The notes beneath the pieces were generated by a model that was not told the origin of the DNA, did no database searches, and saw only the letters and a list, made by a program, of their open reading frames with translations. A DNA stretch of 64,000 nt, taken from Cloeon dipterum (taxonomy: Eukaryota; Arthropoda; Insecta; Ephemeroptera; Baetidae). Both the position numbers and the translations under genes were made by a program. Positions 44,000 to 55,964 of this stretch are shown piece by piece; position 1 is the first letter of the stretch; every line of letters begins with the position of its first letter. The DNA lies in NCBI RefSeq assembly GCF_949628265.1, contig NC_088787.1, forward strand, positions 1,354,501 to 1,418,500, in the 5' to 3' direction.

Positions 44000-45150
44000 G
44001 CACCATCGAAACTTGGTTCATAAGAAGAATATAAATAATTTATCTGAATTATCCATTCATAGACGCATAATATCCTTAAAATGTACCGTATTTTTAGGCT
44101 AAAAGTAAAAATAAACATCGTTTTGCTCAAATATTGTGTATTAATTCATTATAAAGTGGGCTCTTATGCATAAAATGGCTAATTTCACAGAATGAATATA
44201 AATTAACTTTACAAAAATCACTATTTGAATTTAATCAAACTTTGACAATGCCAATAACCATTTTTCTATTTTGCTTTAAACCGTAAAATATTTATAAAAG
44301 GGAAGGCAGCGTGCAGTTTTACTGTAGGAAATGAGTCATTCAGCGATAAGAAATTCGATACGCAGCGAACGATTTTCGATTTTTCTTTCCCCCTTTCAAC
44401 GGATTTAAACAATTCAACATTTGAACAACACCTTGATTTTTTGTTAGTTCCCTCACTTCCATCCCGTGCCTACTTTGCGCCAGGTGTGCCGACCCGCAAG
44501 GTTGCTTAACCGCCATCAACCACGTCTCCTCCCCCGCCATTGCCACTGACGTCACCAACCAGCCAGGCCTGCGAGCAACTCGAAAATGAGCTGCAGGCGC
44601 AACAAAAGTCGACGATCCTTTTCCTCCACGGTTGAAATAGAATTTCGCTTGAATTTCAAATGCTGTTCTCTACAATAAATAGTTTTTAAATATTTTGGAC
44701 GCATTACATCTTTGTTTGGAGAATCTAGAGCGACGAAGAGAATCAAGGAGAGACTACCATCCATAAATCCAAGTCTTTATATTCTAAAAACTTGCGTCCT
44801 CGTACACCACGAGTAAAAGTCAGGTTCAAGCAGTTTGTCAGAAATGTCGGTGCTTTTCTTTGTTGAAATTCTGTTCGATTTGTTGCTTAGGGTGCGGCTC
44901 GGCGCCTTGAAAATTGAGCTCGAATTAGCCAGCCTGCGTCAAAGGCTCAGCACAATCAGACCACAATTTCCTGCGTTTGCCAGATTACGAGTTATTTCCG
45001 ATCAAGCCAAGTGAGCGATTCAGTTTTTCAATTAATTCTGCGGTCAGGCCGACTTGGTCTATCGAACCTCTGACGCAAATCAACATCCTGCTCAGAAATA
45101 AATTGTGTTTCTAGAAGGGTTTACCATTTTAATAAAAAATTATAATTACC
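44000..45150. other. 3'UTR of gene I and spacer
   Basis: A block at 44450-44600 (CCCGCCATTGCCACTGACGTCACC) resembles one at 56255-56330 (CCGTTGCCGCTGACGTCACC), so each carries an extra TGACGTCA. An iterated-block member is at 45030-45100 (CTGCGGTCAGGCCGACTTGG). No gene seen. Confidence 0.45.
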
Positions 45151-45159
45151 TTTAAAGTG

Positions 45160-45845
45160 TAATTTGCTAAAAACGACAATCAACGGCTATTGTTATAAGT
45201 GTGCGGAAGGGAAGAGAAAGAAAACGAATCACGAGATGGCACTGAAAAAAAAAAATAAAAGCAAGCTTCCGTTTGAAAGAGACGCGCAATTGCCCTGCGC
45301 AAATCCACAACCCTCCTCCCCTTTTTAAATGCGTTTCCGTTATTGTCTGTGTCAAAACTTGTAAAAATCTAAATTATTTAATTATAATTGCATGTTTTCA
45401 TATTACGGAACTCATTTCCACTTATTGTAGAGTATATCCATCATTTCAACATATATTATTTAGCACCGGCCCAGTGTATTAATTGAAAATTAAAGAAACA
45501 CTGTTAGGCCTGCTGTTTAAATATTAATGGTGATTTATGGAAAAAAAACACAGCGCTAATATCGCTTTGTGTGACGTCATAGAGGGAGGGGGAAGTCAGC
45601 CATTTTTGACAAGCAACTTTGATTGGCATAGCTAACTGTGCGGAAGGAAAAATTAATGAAATGAATCAAGTGCGCAAAAGGTGGCGCTGGGAACTGGGAA
45701 ATAAAATTAAAACATCGAAGCTGCCGTTTTAAGTAAAATCCGATCATTCAGACCGACGCACATTTTCACTGCGCAGGTCCAACCCCCTTTCCCCTTGTTA
45801 AATGAGTTTTCGCTGGAAGTGTGGCAGTCTATGTCAAAACTACTG
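45160..45845 (+). repeat. Partial CRE-bearing blocks, copy 4 (after gene I)
   Basis: Two partial copies. 45160-45350 holds only the terminal part (TTGCCCTGCGCAAATCC). 45552-45845 holds one TGACGTCA (45572-45579), AGGTGGCGCT (45679-45688) and the terminal part. Confidence 0.65.
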
Positions 45846-46069
45846 AATATGAAAATGATTAAATATAATCGTATAACTTGCATTTTTTAGCCATCTTTTA
45901 CCCTTATTTCTCAGTAAATCCATCATTTTAAACATTTTATTTAACACTGACCAGGTGTAATAATTGAAAATTTAGGTAAAAAGAACTGTCAGTCTATACT
46001 CATAATGGCATTTAATTAGAAAAAAATATTTCATCCAGTGAGCCCTGCTGCTTGAATTGTGGCTGCAAT

Positions 46070-46600
46070 TTTTCCTTGTACGTATATGTCTACGTGCGCA
46101 AAGCCTGTTTCTGCGGTTAGGCCGACGTTGATATCGCAGCCACTCTTATCACCCCCGATTGACGCAAACAAATTTCCTGCTTGAAAATCGAGCGCAATCC
46201 TGAGCAGCGGCTAGGCAGCTTAATGTTAAATTTTTTAATAAGTCTAATGCTAAAGAATTATGGTTCGCAATTTTGATTCAAGGAAACTATAGGCTACACG
46301 ATTTTTTCGGCGCGAATGTGTTTAAAATAGTTAATTTAACTAACTGAAGAAGAGCTCATAGATATCCAGGGTTAAAAATAATTAATTCGAGAAAAACTGT
46401 AAAGCTTTGATCGGTCAAGCTGCTTCAAGATTTGCTTGGGATTTGTGGTGAGAATTCTTCCTGGTTTGAGTTATTTGCGACCGAGGTTCACAGGCCTGTT
46501 TTTGACGCATGTTTCTGCGGCTAGGCCAGTTTCTATTTTAGCCACTTCTTTATCGACCTCTGACGCAAATCCTGTTGGAAAATAAAACGCAAAATCTGAA
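46070..46600. repeat. Iterated ~130 nt blocks between genes I and J
   Basis: First form 46070-46200 (GGTTAGGCCGACGTTGATAT, then TTATCACCCCCGATTGACGC); second form 46435-46600 (GACGCATGTTTCTGCGGCTA, TTATCGACCTCTGACGCAAA). Confidence 0.6.
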
Positions 46601-46664
46601 AAACCTGTTTGCGGATATATGAGCTTATTTTACGACTGATTTTTTATTCATCGCCAGCTGCGTA

Positions 46665-46812
46665 ATGTTTTTATCAAAATTAAGCTTAATTATAGTAGTA
46701 CGTTCCGGGTAGGTGCTGGCTATTAAAGGCGAGCTAATTGCACGTTAAAGCCACTCAACGTTCTGCAACATAGACGTTCAGTTCGCCTTCGTTTTACTCG
46801 GGGAGAAGGTTT
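46665..46812 (+). promoter_or_regulatory. Promoter/5'UTR module of gene J
   Basis: TTTTTATCAAAATTAAGC, GTTCCGGGTAGGTGCTGGCT, ATTAAAGGCGAGC, TTAAAGCCACTCAACGTTCT leader, donor GAGAAG|GTTTGT (exon end 46808). Confidence 0.6.
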
Positions 46813-47003
46813 GTATTTCTTATGGAAACAGCTGTAGCTACTTTTTTAATTTAAAACTATTTTTTTCATAATAAACAAATGGCTCAGCTCGTATGAAGGA
46901 AGAAAATGTGTTCTTTGAATTGTTAATTATATTTTCAAACATTTAAGCATTTATTTATATCAAATTTATTTTTCCTTTTTTCAGTTTGGAAAAGGTTCGA
47001 GAC

Positions 47004-48815
47004 ATGAATCCTTTCTTCTGTGTCATCGTTTTGCTTCACGTTTCCTTGGCCACCGCCGCCAACTTCACACAAGTCTACAAATGGCCCTATGAATTGGATT
47101 ACAAGTGGCCGTCGGAAGCGAGCAGGACGCAAGCCCGTCGAGACGGAGCTTTCAACCCAGAAAATATTAAACCAATTTACATGGCTGTCTACGGAATAAG
47201 GATATTCCTCAGCCTGTATGGATATGGCATTCCTTGTACTTTGGTGTCTTTGCCGACGAGCAGCGCCTCCTCTGCACCACCGAAGCTCACTCCATTCCCT
47301 TCGTGGAATATTCATGTAATGGGAACTTGCAATCTAGAAAAATTGCCATAGACAGCTTGTTATATTAAATAAAATCGCGCCAAATTTTAAAATTTCGGTA
47401 TTTTCTTTTAAGAGTTCAACTGTGCCAAGAGTAAAATTTCGATAAAGATTTTGTTAAAAAATGCAACTCTTTGTTTTTTTTTTTCAGGAACAAGGAAACT
47501 GCCACAAAATCCAGGCTGCAAGGGGGTTGGAAGTGGATGCCGTTGGAATGCTGTGGGTGCTCGACAGTGGTAGCAACAATTGCGAGGCCAAAATATGGAC
47601 CATCAACTTGTCCAACAATGATCACACCAAACTGATTCATCGGTTATCTTTTTTCGGTTGGGTACACGATTTGGTGCTTGACGAAACGAGCGACGGAACC
47701 TTCGCCTACATCTCGCGTTGGGGTGAACAACATATTGTCGTGTTTAGTTTGGAAATAAACCTATCTTGGACGGTTGACACGCAAGGAATCAAGGGGTTTT
47801 CCATCGCCCTTTCCCCTAAGGATCAGGAACCGAGACAGTTCTATCTTGGCAAATACGACTCGAATGAACTGTATTCAATTTCCGTTGCCGCACTTCGCAA
47901 CGGAACTCGAACTGCCTATCCGAAACTAATCGGAAAATGGGCTGCAATGGAATCGTATAGAATGCTGATGGACAACCACGGGATGTTACATTCCGCCTTT
48001 TGGAAGATGAATTTCATACACGTGTGGAACACTTCCCAGCCATTTCAGGAGCAGTGATTTTATGAGGTAGGTCACTAATTTGATTTAATTTAAATTTGAT
48101 TTGTAGTATAGACACTGGTTTTTATTATTAGTCAACGGCCAAACTTTTCTATATTTTAAATAGAGTTTGGGGTTAGCTTTCATTTCTTCAATTTTAACAT
48201 TTTGGTCTTATTAGCTAAAATGACAACAGCCCGACACATATTTTAGGTTGGAAAACCAAAAACTATTTTGCCGTTCACTTTCGCCTTGGACTCGTCGGGA
48301 ACCTTTTGGCTTACTGTATTTAATGATAAAGGGACTGAGCCAAGGTGCAGCCTACGAAAGGCTGAAGTCGGTGCGAAGCCTTACTACATCAGTGATTCTA
48401 CGACGACAGGTATGTTTCCTACAAAAGAGCAATTTTTAGAAGATCTTTCAACCTTATAAAGTTATGTAAAAAAGTATATTATTCATGTGGTTAATTTTTT
48501 ATAGAAGTGTCCGCAATTTCTTCTACCACTATTACACCCAACAACTGTGCATGCGAAGAGAAGCAAACAGAAGAATCTATAAACTCTGCTTTTATTGGCT
48601 CGCTCACCTTCTTGGTCTTGAGCTGCATTATCAACCTCTGGTTCATCCTGAGGATGAGAAAATTGCAAAATTCTAACGAGCAGCGCAACGCAGGTGCCGA
48701 GGAAATGGAAATGGCCACTCTCCCGAATCCTGTCTCGCCGGAAATGGTGCACGAGGAAATCGAAAATGATTTATACGGCGTCGTCATGGCCACGCCCCCT
48801 CGTCCAAGGCTGTGA
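47004..48815 (+). pseudogene. Gene J: short-tailed Yellow receptor with one nonsense codon
   Basis: Exons 47004-47315, 47488-48066, 48247-48409 and 48505-48815 give 455 codons in one frame apart from a TGA at 48055-48057, four codons before the end of exon 2. Paralogues have Pro or Arg there (CAGCCC in I, CAGCGT in K), so CGA to TGA is the simplest change. Everything else is intact: signal peptide [51 protein letters not shown], a TM helix and a short tail with HEEIENDLYGVV. The stop lies before the last exon junction, so nonsense-mediated decay is likely; otherwise a secreted ectodomain of about 296 residues would result. It may be polymorphic, recently dead, or an assembly error. Confidence 0.75.
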
Positions 48816-49235
48816 GAAAGCCAAACCTTCCGCATTTTCCGATCCTGCCGAGTACGGCGCTACTGTATAATAATGGTAAAAGTGGAATAAAAACTGTGTT
48901 TAGAACTTAGCAATAATTTAACCATGAATAAAATAATGTATGCTCAAAAATATATTAAATTTTATTTTTACCAATGCAAATTTCAAATATAAATTTTCAA
49001 CTATGCAACCTGCGCAGCATTAAAATCATTCCGATTGCATACCAAGAAATATTTTCCAAAGTCATTCAATGGCTCACTGAAACCAAAAACGGTGTAAAAT
49101 AAAGAAATTCTTTGGTCTACATTGGAAGCTATAAAATGATAAAGAGTGAACTGGTTTTCTGTCGCTTCAGTTTTTCAAAGTCAGCTAATCGTGAATCGTG
49201 AGTGGTTGTCGTCTTGCTGTCAAAGCCTTTCACAG
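48816..49235. other. 3'UTR of gene J and spacer
   Basis: AATAAA-type signals near 48885 and 48928. The stretch CTATGCAACCTGCGCAGCAT near 49001 has a counterpart near 54485 after gene K. No gene seen. Confidence 0.45.
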
Positions 49236-49237
49236 TT

Positions 49238-49740
49238 GCCGCCAGAGGCAGCGTTGTTGCCACAGCCTGATCGTGTTAGTTCAGAAGCCGCCTCACTCAC
49301 AACAGAAACGGCGCTGCTGGCACCTGGCGGGACATTACGTGGAGGTGGGGAGAAAATCAGTCCGGCGAATGGCACGCGACTTTGAATGGCATACCGCAGG
49401 AAGGGGAAAGAATGAATTAGAGGAGGCGGAGCTTGCCCTTCTTTGCTCAACAGTTGCCTCATTGTCAGTCGCGGCGCTGGCAGCGCTTTGTGTGACGTCA
49501 TAGACGGAGGGGGAAGTCGGCCTCTCACAAACAAGCGACAATGAATGGCATAGCCATGTGTGCGTAAGGGAAACGAAGGAAATGAATGAAATGCACAAAA
49601 GGTGGCGCTGGGAAATAAAATAAAAGCAAGCTGCCGTTTTGAGAAGAGTCCGATCAAACGGACGGACGCGCATTTACCCTGCGCAGGTCCAAACCCCTCC
49701 CCCCTTCGTTTTCGCCGGCATCTCTGCGTCAATACTTGCG
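49238..49740 (+). repeat. CRE-bearing intergenic block, copy 5 (after gene J)
   Basis: The first CRE position is altered (GGACATTACGT); the second is intact at 49493-49500. AGGTGGCGCT at 49600-49609. Confidence 0.7.
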
Positions 49741-49934
49741 AAAATCTAGAATAATAATATAATTTTTCATGACTTGCATATTCAGAACACTTTGTTTCCT
49801 TTCATTTATGGTATAAACATCATTTTAACATAATAATGTAAATTTAATTAAAATACTGTCAGCCTGCCCTCAATGGTATTTTGTTTTGAATAAATATTTT
49901 GATAAGTCAGCTCTGCTGCTTGAATTTTGGCTGC

Positions 49935-50085
49935 AATTTTTCCTTGTACGTGTCTACGTGCGCAAAGCAAATCGAGGTGCCGGCCTGTTTCTGCGGTTAG
50001 GCCGCTTTCGATAGCAGCCGCTCTTATCACCCCGATTGACGCAAGCAAATTTCCTGCTTCAAAATCGAACGCAAATAAAATACTG
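49935..50085. repeat. Iterated ~130 nt block, between the CRE blocks after gene J
   Basis: GTGTCTACGTGCGCAAAGC, TGTTTCTGCGGTTAGGCCGC, TTATCACCCCGATTGACGCA. Confidence 0.6.
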
Positions 50086-50267
50086 TGGCTTGGTAGCTTT
50101 GATCCGTGTTAAATTATAAGCCTTGTATTTCACAATTAGTCACTATTTGAAGAATTTATTTTAGGCCCTCAGGTAGGAAGAACGTTGAGCAGTGTTAGTC
50201 AAGGGCCGACCTTATATTGTTCGCTTAAAAACACAAAATCGTTGATTTGACTCAATGATTCTCCCAG

Positions 50268-50560
50268 TGGCCACCAGTAGCAGCGTTGTCGCCATTGCCT
50301 GATGGTGTTAGTTCAGAAGCCACCTCAGACGCAGCGCTGGCGGAACTTTGCGTGACGTCAGTGAGGCGGGAAGAATATGCATGGGACTTTGAATGGCATA
50401 CAGTATAGGAGGAAATGAATCATAAGGGCGCAAGGTGGCGCTTAGAAGTCAAATAAAATAAAAGCAGGTTGCCGTTTGAGAAGTGTCCAATCAAAGCGGA
50501 TCAACGCATATTTGCCCTTCCCCCGTGTTAAATGAGTTTTCGCTGGCGGCTCTGGGTAAA
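50268..50560 (+). repeat. CRE-bearing intergenic block, copy 6 (shortened)
   Basis: One TGACGTCA (50353-50360) and AGGTGGCGCT (50433-50442); the middle part of the block is deleted. Confidence 0.65.
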
Positions 50561-50774
50561 AAATACTGAAAATAAAATCATTAAAATATAATTGCATGTT
50601 TTTTTCACGTTGCAAATACTCTTTTCCTCTTATTTTCAGCATTTCCATGATTTCAAAATATTAATAAGCACTGGCCAAGCGTATTAATCGAAAATTTAGG
50701 AAAAAAATTGACTTTATGGCACTTTGTTTAGGATAAATAGTTAACCCAGTCAGCACTGCTGCCTCGATTGTGGC

Positions 50775-52160
50775 TGTTATTTTTCCTCGTACGCGTCTAC
50801 GTGCGCAAAGCGAGCTGCAGGCCTGTTTCTGTGGTTAGGCCGATTTCGATAGCAGCCGCTCTTATCACCCCGATTGACGCAAACAAATTTCCTGCTTGAA
50901 AATCTGACGCAAACCAAAACTACGGCTTGGCAGCTTGAGTTAAATTTTAAATATCGTTTCGTACTTGTTAATTTGCTGAAGTATTTGTTGGCCCGCAAAA
51001 AGACATTGGGTTTCATCCTCAAACTCCAAAAGTGCCACTTTGAAAAAAATTTCTTTTTCCTCAGCAGTGTGGTGTTGGTTGCGACCAAGGTGCAACCCTG
51101 TTTTTGCGGTTAAACTTTTATTTGTATTACTCTGACGCAAAAGTATGCGTCCTGTTTGAGTCTCATGAAATATGGCAAATCAAAGACAGCAGAAACTTCA
51201 AACAAGGAGTGTTTAAATGTCTCCTCCAGCAATGGTAAACCCAAAACACGATTAATTCTCATATTTTGTTCAGCCAGCCACTGTCCCGCGATTTTCAAGG
51301 CAATTTTAGACTTCATTTGAGCAAATCTTGGATTTAATAATGCGGCTATTCGATGTCAGAGGTGGAAAAAGGTGGTTAATGAGGCAACTTGAAAAGCTCA
51401 ATTGGGATGGTTGTGGTTTCTTTCCAATGGCCACTATTCAGAACTAGCTTTATAATTTCTCTGGCCTATCGGTGTTCCTATCATAGCACACGGGAAGTAC
51501 TTGAGAAGAGACAAAAAAAATAACAATCCGAGAACATTATAATGCTTTGATTGTTTAAGCTGCCTCAAACACTTGATTTGTTTTGGAAATTCTTCCTGGT
51601 TTTTGTCGCATGTTCCTGCGATGCAGGCCTGTTTTGCTGCGGTTAAGCCGACTTTGATAGCAGCCACTCTTATCATTCCCGAGATTGACGTAAACAAATT
51701 TCCTGCTTCAAAATCGAATGCAATATCCACGACTTCGAGTTGTTACCTTGATCTCTGTTAAATTTTAAACTATATTTCAATAATTAGACATTTGCTGAAA
51801 TAAATTTACGCCCACAGAAAGAGAAATTGGCTATATAGTTAATTCCTCAAAGTCTCCATAGAATTGTCTTTTTTTTAGGAAAATTGCTTTTTTTGCGGCT
51901 ACGTTCAAGTTGATACTGAGAAATGCTGTATTCTTATAAAATGTACATAACAAATTAAGTGTTACATCGATGTGGATCAAGCTTTTCCGTGCACTGATAT
52001 AGCTTAACAATTATTTTCATAACCCTCGGAAAAAGTGTTGAAATAATTGCTTACAAATTTTAAAAAATTTCGATTCCCGACGTGCTGTAATTTACAGTTT
52101 GTGCTGCTTAGTTTTCCTTGTTTGGTGCGCAGGAGCATATTGCGTCAGCTATTTGATTTA
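50775..52160. repeat. Iterated ~130 nt blocks before gene K
   Basis: Members at 50775-50915, about 51060-51170 (degenerate) and 51590-51730. The rest is AT-rich spacer with no gene seen. Confidence 0.55.
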
Positions 52161-52164
52161 TTGC

Positions 52165-52322
52165 CTTCTGCGTAGTGCTTTTATCACAATCGATTGGGCT
52201 ATGGTTGAATATTTCCGGGTGGGCTGCTTTTAAATGCGAGCAAAATGATTTAAAAGCCACTCAACATATTCTACTGCATATAGCTGCTTTTTCGCCTCCG
52301 ATATTAACCAGCGAGCAGGTTC
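52165..52322 (+). promoter_or_regulatory. Promoter/5'UTR module of gene K
   Basis: GCTTTTATCACAATCGATTG, ATTTCCGGGTGGGCTGCTTT, TTTAAAAGCCACTCAACATA leader, donor GAGCAG|GTTCGT (exon end 52318). Confidence 0.6.
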
Positions 52323-52527
52323 GTAATTCTTGGAAGCAGTTTTAGGATCTTTGGGATTTAAAATTGATTCCTTTCATATAGTAGACAAATAATGTCTCAA
52401 CTCGTTAGGTTAAAACTATTTGTACCTGTTCTAAATTTTTTCTGTTTCTTTCACAGCATTTTCTCTCAATTTAAACCATTTTATTGACAACTTTTCTTTC
52501 TCTTTTCAGTTTGGAAACGATGTAGTT

Positions 52528-54334
52528 ATGAATCCTTTCTTCGTTATTGTTTTGCTCCGCCTTTACTTGGCCACCGCCACCAACTTCACTCAGGTCTTCG
52601 AGTGGAATGGATTGGACTACGAGTGGCCGTCGGAGGCGAGCAGAGCTGGAACTTTAAAATCACAGAATTTATATCCTCGTTACATGGCAGTGTACGGACC
52701 AAGGATTTTCCTCAGTCTGTATGAATACAATACAAATCTTCCGGTGAGTCTGGTGTCTTTGTCTACGAGCGACGCGTCCTCTGCACCCCCGAAGCTCACT
52801 CCATTCCCATCGTGGGAGATGAATGTACGTATTTAGCAAATAATAAATAATAACAATCAATTAATATTCGCTCAGCGAAAATCGCCACTCTTTAGAAGAA
52901 TTGTGTAGAATTTTTTACAATTTTCATGATGATATCGGCTTGAAATAATAATGTATACGCAACCCTGTTTACTTCAGTATATAATATTTTGTAGGAATCT
53001 GGAAACTGTGACAAAATTGAAAGAGTTAGTGGGCTAGAAATAGATGCTGTTAGCAGGCTATGGGTGCTGGACAATGGAAGCGACAATTGCAATGCTAAAA
53101 TATGGACCATCGATTTGATCAACAATAATAATCGCACCAGACTAATTCATCGGTTATCATTTCTCGGCTGGATGCACGACTTAATGATTGACAAGACACT
53201 GAACGAAACCTTAGCCTACATCTCGCGGTTTGGTGAAAAAAACATTGTCGTGTTTAGTTTGGAAAGAAATGAATCTTGGAAAGTGGACACGCCAGGTATA
53301 GAGGCTTTTTCCATTGCCCTGTCCCCTAAGGACCAGGAACCGAGACAACTCTACTTATGCAACCGGTACTTCAATCAACTGCTGTATGCAATTTCCGTCG
53401 ACGCACTCCGCAACGGAAATGGAACTGCATATCCAATACAAATCGGGAAATTGACTGGAACACCATATAGAATGTTGATGGACAACCAGGGGACAATGTA
53501 TGCCGCCTTTTTATGGAAAAAATACTCATCTTCTTGGAACTTTTCCCAGCCACTTCAGGAGCAGCGTTTTCACGAGGTAAATCACCAGTTTAAATAAGAA
53601 AATTTAGATTCTATAAGAGATTGATTTATATTATTACTCAACATTTATAACTATTTTAAATTGGAGAGTTTTCTGTACGGATTAATTGCTTCAATTTTAA
53701 CCTATGGTCATAGCCAAAATGACAACAGTCCATTTTATACTTTTTAGGTTGGAGAACTGGACACTAATTGGCCGTTTACATTTGCCTTGGACTCGTCGGG
53801 AACCTTTTGGTTGACTGCATTTTATTATACATTGAACCAGCCAAGGTGCAGGCTACTGAAGGCTGCAGTCGGTGCGAAGCCAAACACCAGTGATTCAACG
53901 ACGACAGGTAATTATCTCCGACAAAATAGCTCCAATCGGAATTTCATTCAACCGTGACATAAAATTTTGTTTATAAACGTTAATATACTCTATATTCGTT
54001 TCCAGAAGTCTCCATTTTTCCCTCCGGAACTGTTACACCGAAATGTACATGCGGAAATTTTAAAAAAGGGCATATGGGGCTAACGGAAGAATCTACAAAT
54101 TATGCTTTGATCAGCTCACTCGCCTTCTTCCTGGTCTTGAGCTGCATTATCAACCTGTGGCTTACCCTGAGGATTAGAAAATTGCAAAATTCCAACGAGC
54201 AGCGCAACACAGCCGCCGAGGAAATGGAAATGCCCGCTGTACCGAATCCTGTCTCACCGGAAGTTGTGCACGAAGAAATCGAAAATGATTTATATGGCGT
54301 CGTCACGGCCCCGCCCTCTCGACCAAGGTTGTGA
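52528..54334 (+). CDS. Gene K: short-tailed Yellow-family transmembrane protein
   Basis: Exons 52528-52824, 52995-53576, 53748-53907 and 54006-54334, 456 codons with stop. Signal peptide MNPFFVIVLLRLYLATA, NFTQVFEW, YMAVYGPRIFLSL; exon 2 with CDKIERVSGLEID, RLWVLDNGSDNC, MHDLMIDKT and RMLMDNQGTMY; exon 3 with LDSSGTFWLT. Exon 4 encodes a stalk with a CxC pair, a TM helix (LISSLAFFLVLSCIINLWL region), RIRKLQN and a tail of only about 45 residues. That tail has acidic AAEEMEM, VVHEEIENDLYGVV with a single tyrosine, and a basic/proline end (PPSRPRL). The paired YxxV modules of F-I and L are absent. J shares this tail type. Either an adaptor-dependent or non-signalling (decoy) form; that is inference. 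Confidence 0.88.
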
Positions 54335-54720
54335 GAAAGCCAAATCATCTGCTCCTGCCGAGTATAGTGTTCGTGTAATTATGTTTGTAATTCGTTTTAA
54401 CTAATAAAATAATATGTTGTGCTAAAAAATATCTTAAGGTTTATCCATCTCATCGCTCCAAAATTTCAAGATTAATTTAAATACAATGCAACCTGCACAG
54501 CGTTGATTTTAGACCGGTTGCATAATCAAAAATATTTTCCAAAGCCATTCAATAAAAAAAATAAAGCAGAAATTTGCTATAAATTAAAGAATCCTCCAGT
54601 CCAAAAGAATTGAAATAATTATTATAAAGTGAACTGATTTTCAAACCGCTTTATCACGTAACGTCGTCAGATGATTGAACGTAGTCTTTTCCTCTTTGCC
54701 TAAGCGTTCAAGCCTTGCTC
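54335..54720. other. 3'UTR of gene K and spacer
   Basis: TGCTCCTGCCGAGTATAGTG at about 54350 has counterparts after J (48840) and at the pseudogene (57343). AATAAA-type signal near 54402. No gene seen. Confidence 0.5.
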
Positions 54721-54721
54721 A

Positions 54722-55050
54722 GTTGCCGTCAGAGGCAGCGTAGTCGCCACAGCATGTTTGCAGTTCATGAGCAGCCTCACACACAGCGCTGGCAGCGCTT
54801 GGAGTGATGCCATTTGCGGTGGGGGAAACATCTGCCAGACGAGTGGCATAACGCGCAGGAGTGGGAATGAACGATAAAGTGGGGGCGGAGCTTGCAAAGC
54901 CAAGAGAAGGGGCCTGTTGATAGTTCAGCAGTTGTTGCATCGAACACGTCGCTGGTAGCGCTTTGTGTGACGTCATAGAAGGAGGGGGAAGTCTGCCAGA
55001 CAAGCAAATACGCGATTTTGATTGGAAGGGAAGATTGAATGAAATAATGC
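54722..55050 (+). repeat. CRE-bearing intergenic block, copy 7 (after gene K)
   Basis: First CRE altered (GAGTGATGCCATT), second intact at 54968-54975. The AGGTGGCGCT part is missing. Confidence 0.65.
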
Positions 55051-55059
55051 TGAACAGTA

Positions 55060-55960
55060 AAGTGAAACAGGGAATTCAGGTTAAGAGAACGCCGTTTCGA
55101 GCACGACATTAATTAAAGGAAGGAGAGTAGAGATAAGATATATTGTTTGTAAATATATAACAAGCTCGATTAAATCAAAGTTGTTGGCAATAATTTCGGG
55201 CATTTAATTTAAAAATACTAAAAATCAGGTAGGAAAAAGTTAAATGTCACGCTCTGTTTGCTATTATTAGAATCAGAGATCGTTGGCAGTATCTGGAATA
55301 CCTTTTTAATTACAATAAAAAAGAGGATACGAGAAACGAAATCTTGCGTCTGATCCACCGCTCGCCCTGCTCCCTGCAACTTAACATCCCCTCGCAAAAA
55401 TTCACAAGTTCTAAATTCTACGAATAGGGGGTGTGGCAGTTATGGCATCAACAGAGACGCAACGGAATGTTTCCCTCTTGAAATATTAATTAAGCTTGTC
55501 ACATTTTTAGGGAGGGTAAAACCACAGGTATCTCTTGTCTCTCTCGTCTCCTCTTTTCTATAAATTCTCAGCATTCTGAATTCTGTTGGTCCAAGCACAA
55601 AGGGGCACAAATAATTCGACGAGAATTCCCAGTTAATTTCTTTGCCATCCATCCCGAGTTTTGCCGCGCACTGAAAAGTATTTGTTTTGTTTAATCAGAC
55701 AGGCTGATGGCTGCTCGAACAGCTGCTCGCATTGCGCTCTAAGTTTTTCCTTTTGTGTTGCTACCGAGGCGCGTGATTATTTTAGTCGCATATGTTTCAT
55801 GGCCGCGACCTTGATATCGGCTATAGACTTCTTATCAAACTGCGTGACGCAAACACACATCCTGCGCTTGAAAATTAATCGCCTTCCTGTGCCGCGGCTT
55901 GGTTGCTTTAAAACTGTACTTCACAGTGTTTTATTTAGCTGATTAATAATTTTAAGCCCC
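55060..55960. other. Spacer before the pseudogene
   Basis: Degenerate iterated-block member at 55665-55885 (CGTGACGCAAACACACATCC near 55843). Otherwise AT-rich with no gene seen. Confidence 0.4.
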
Positions 55961-55964
55961 AAAA

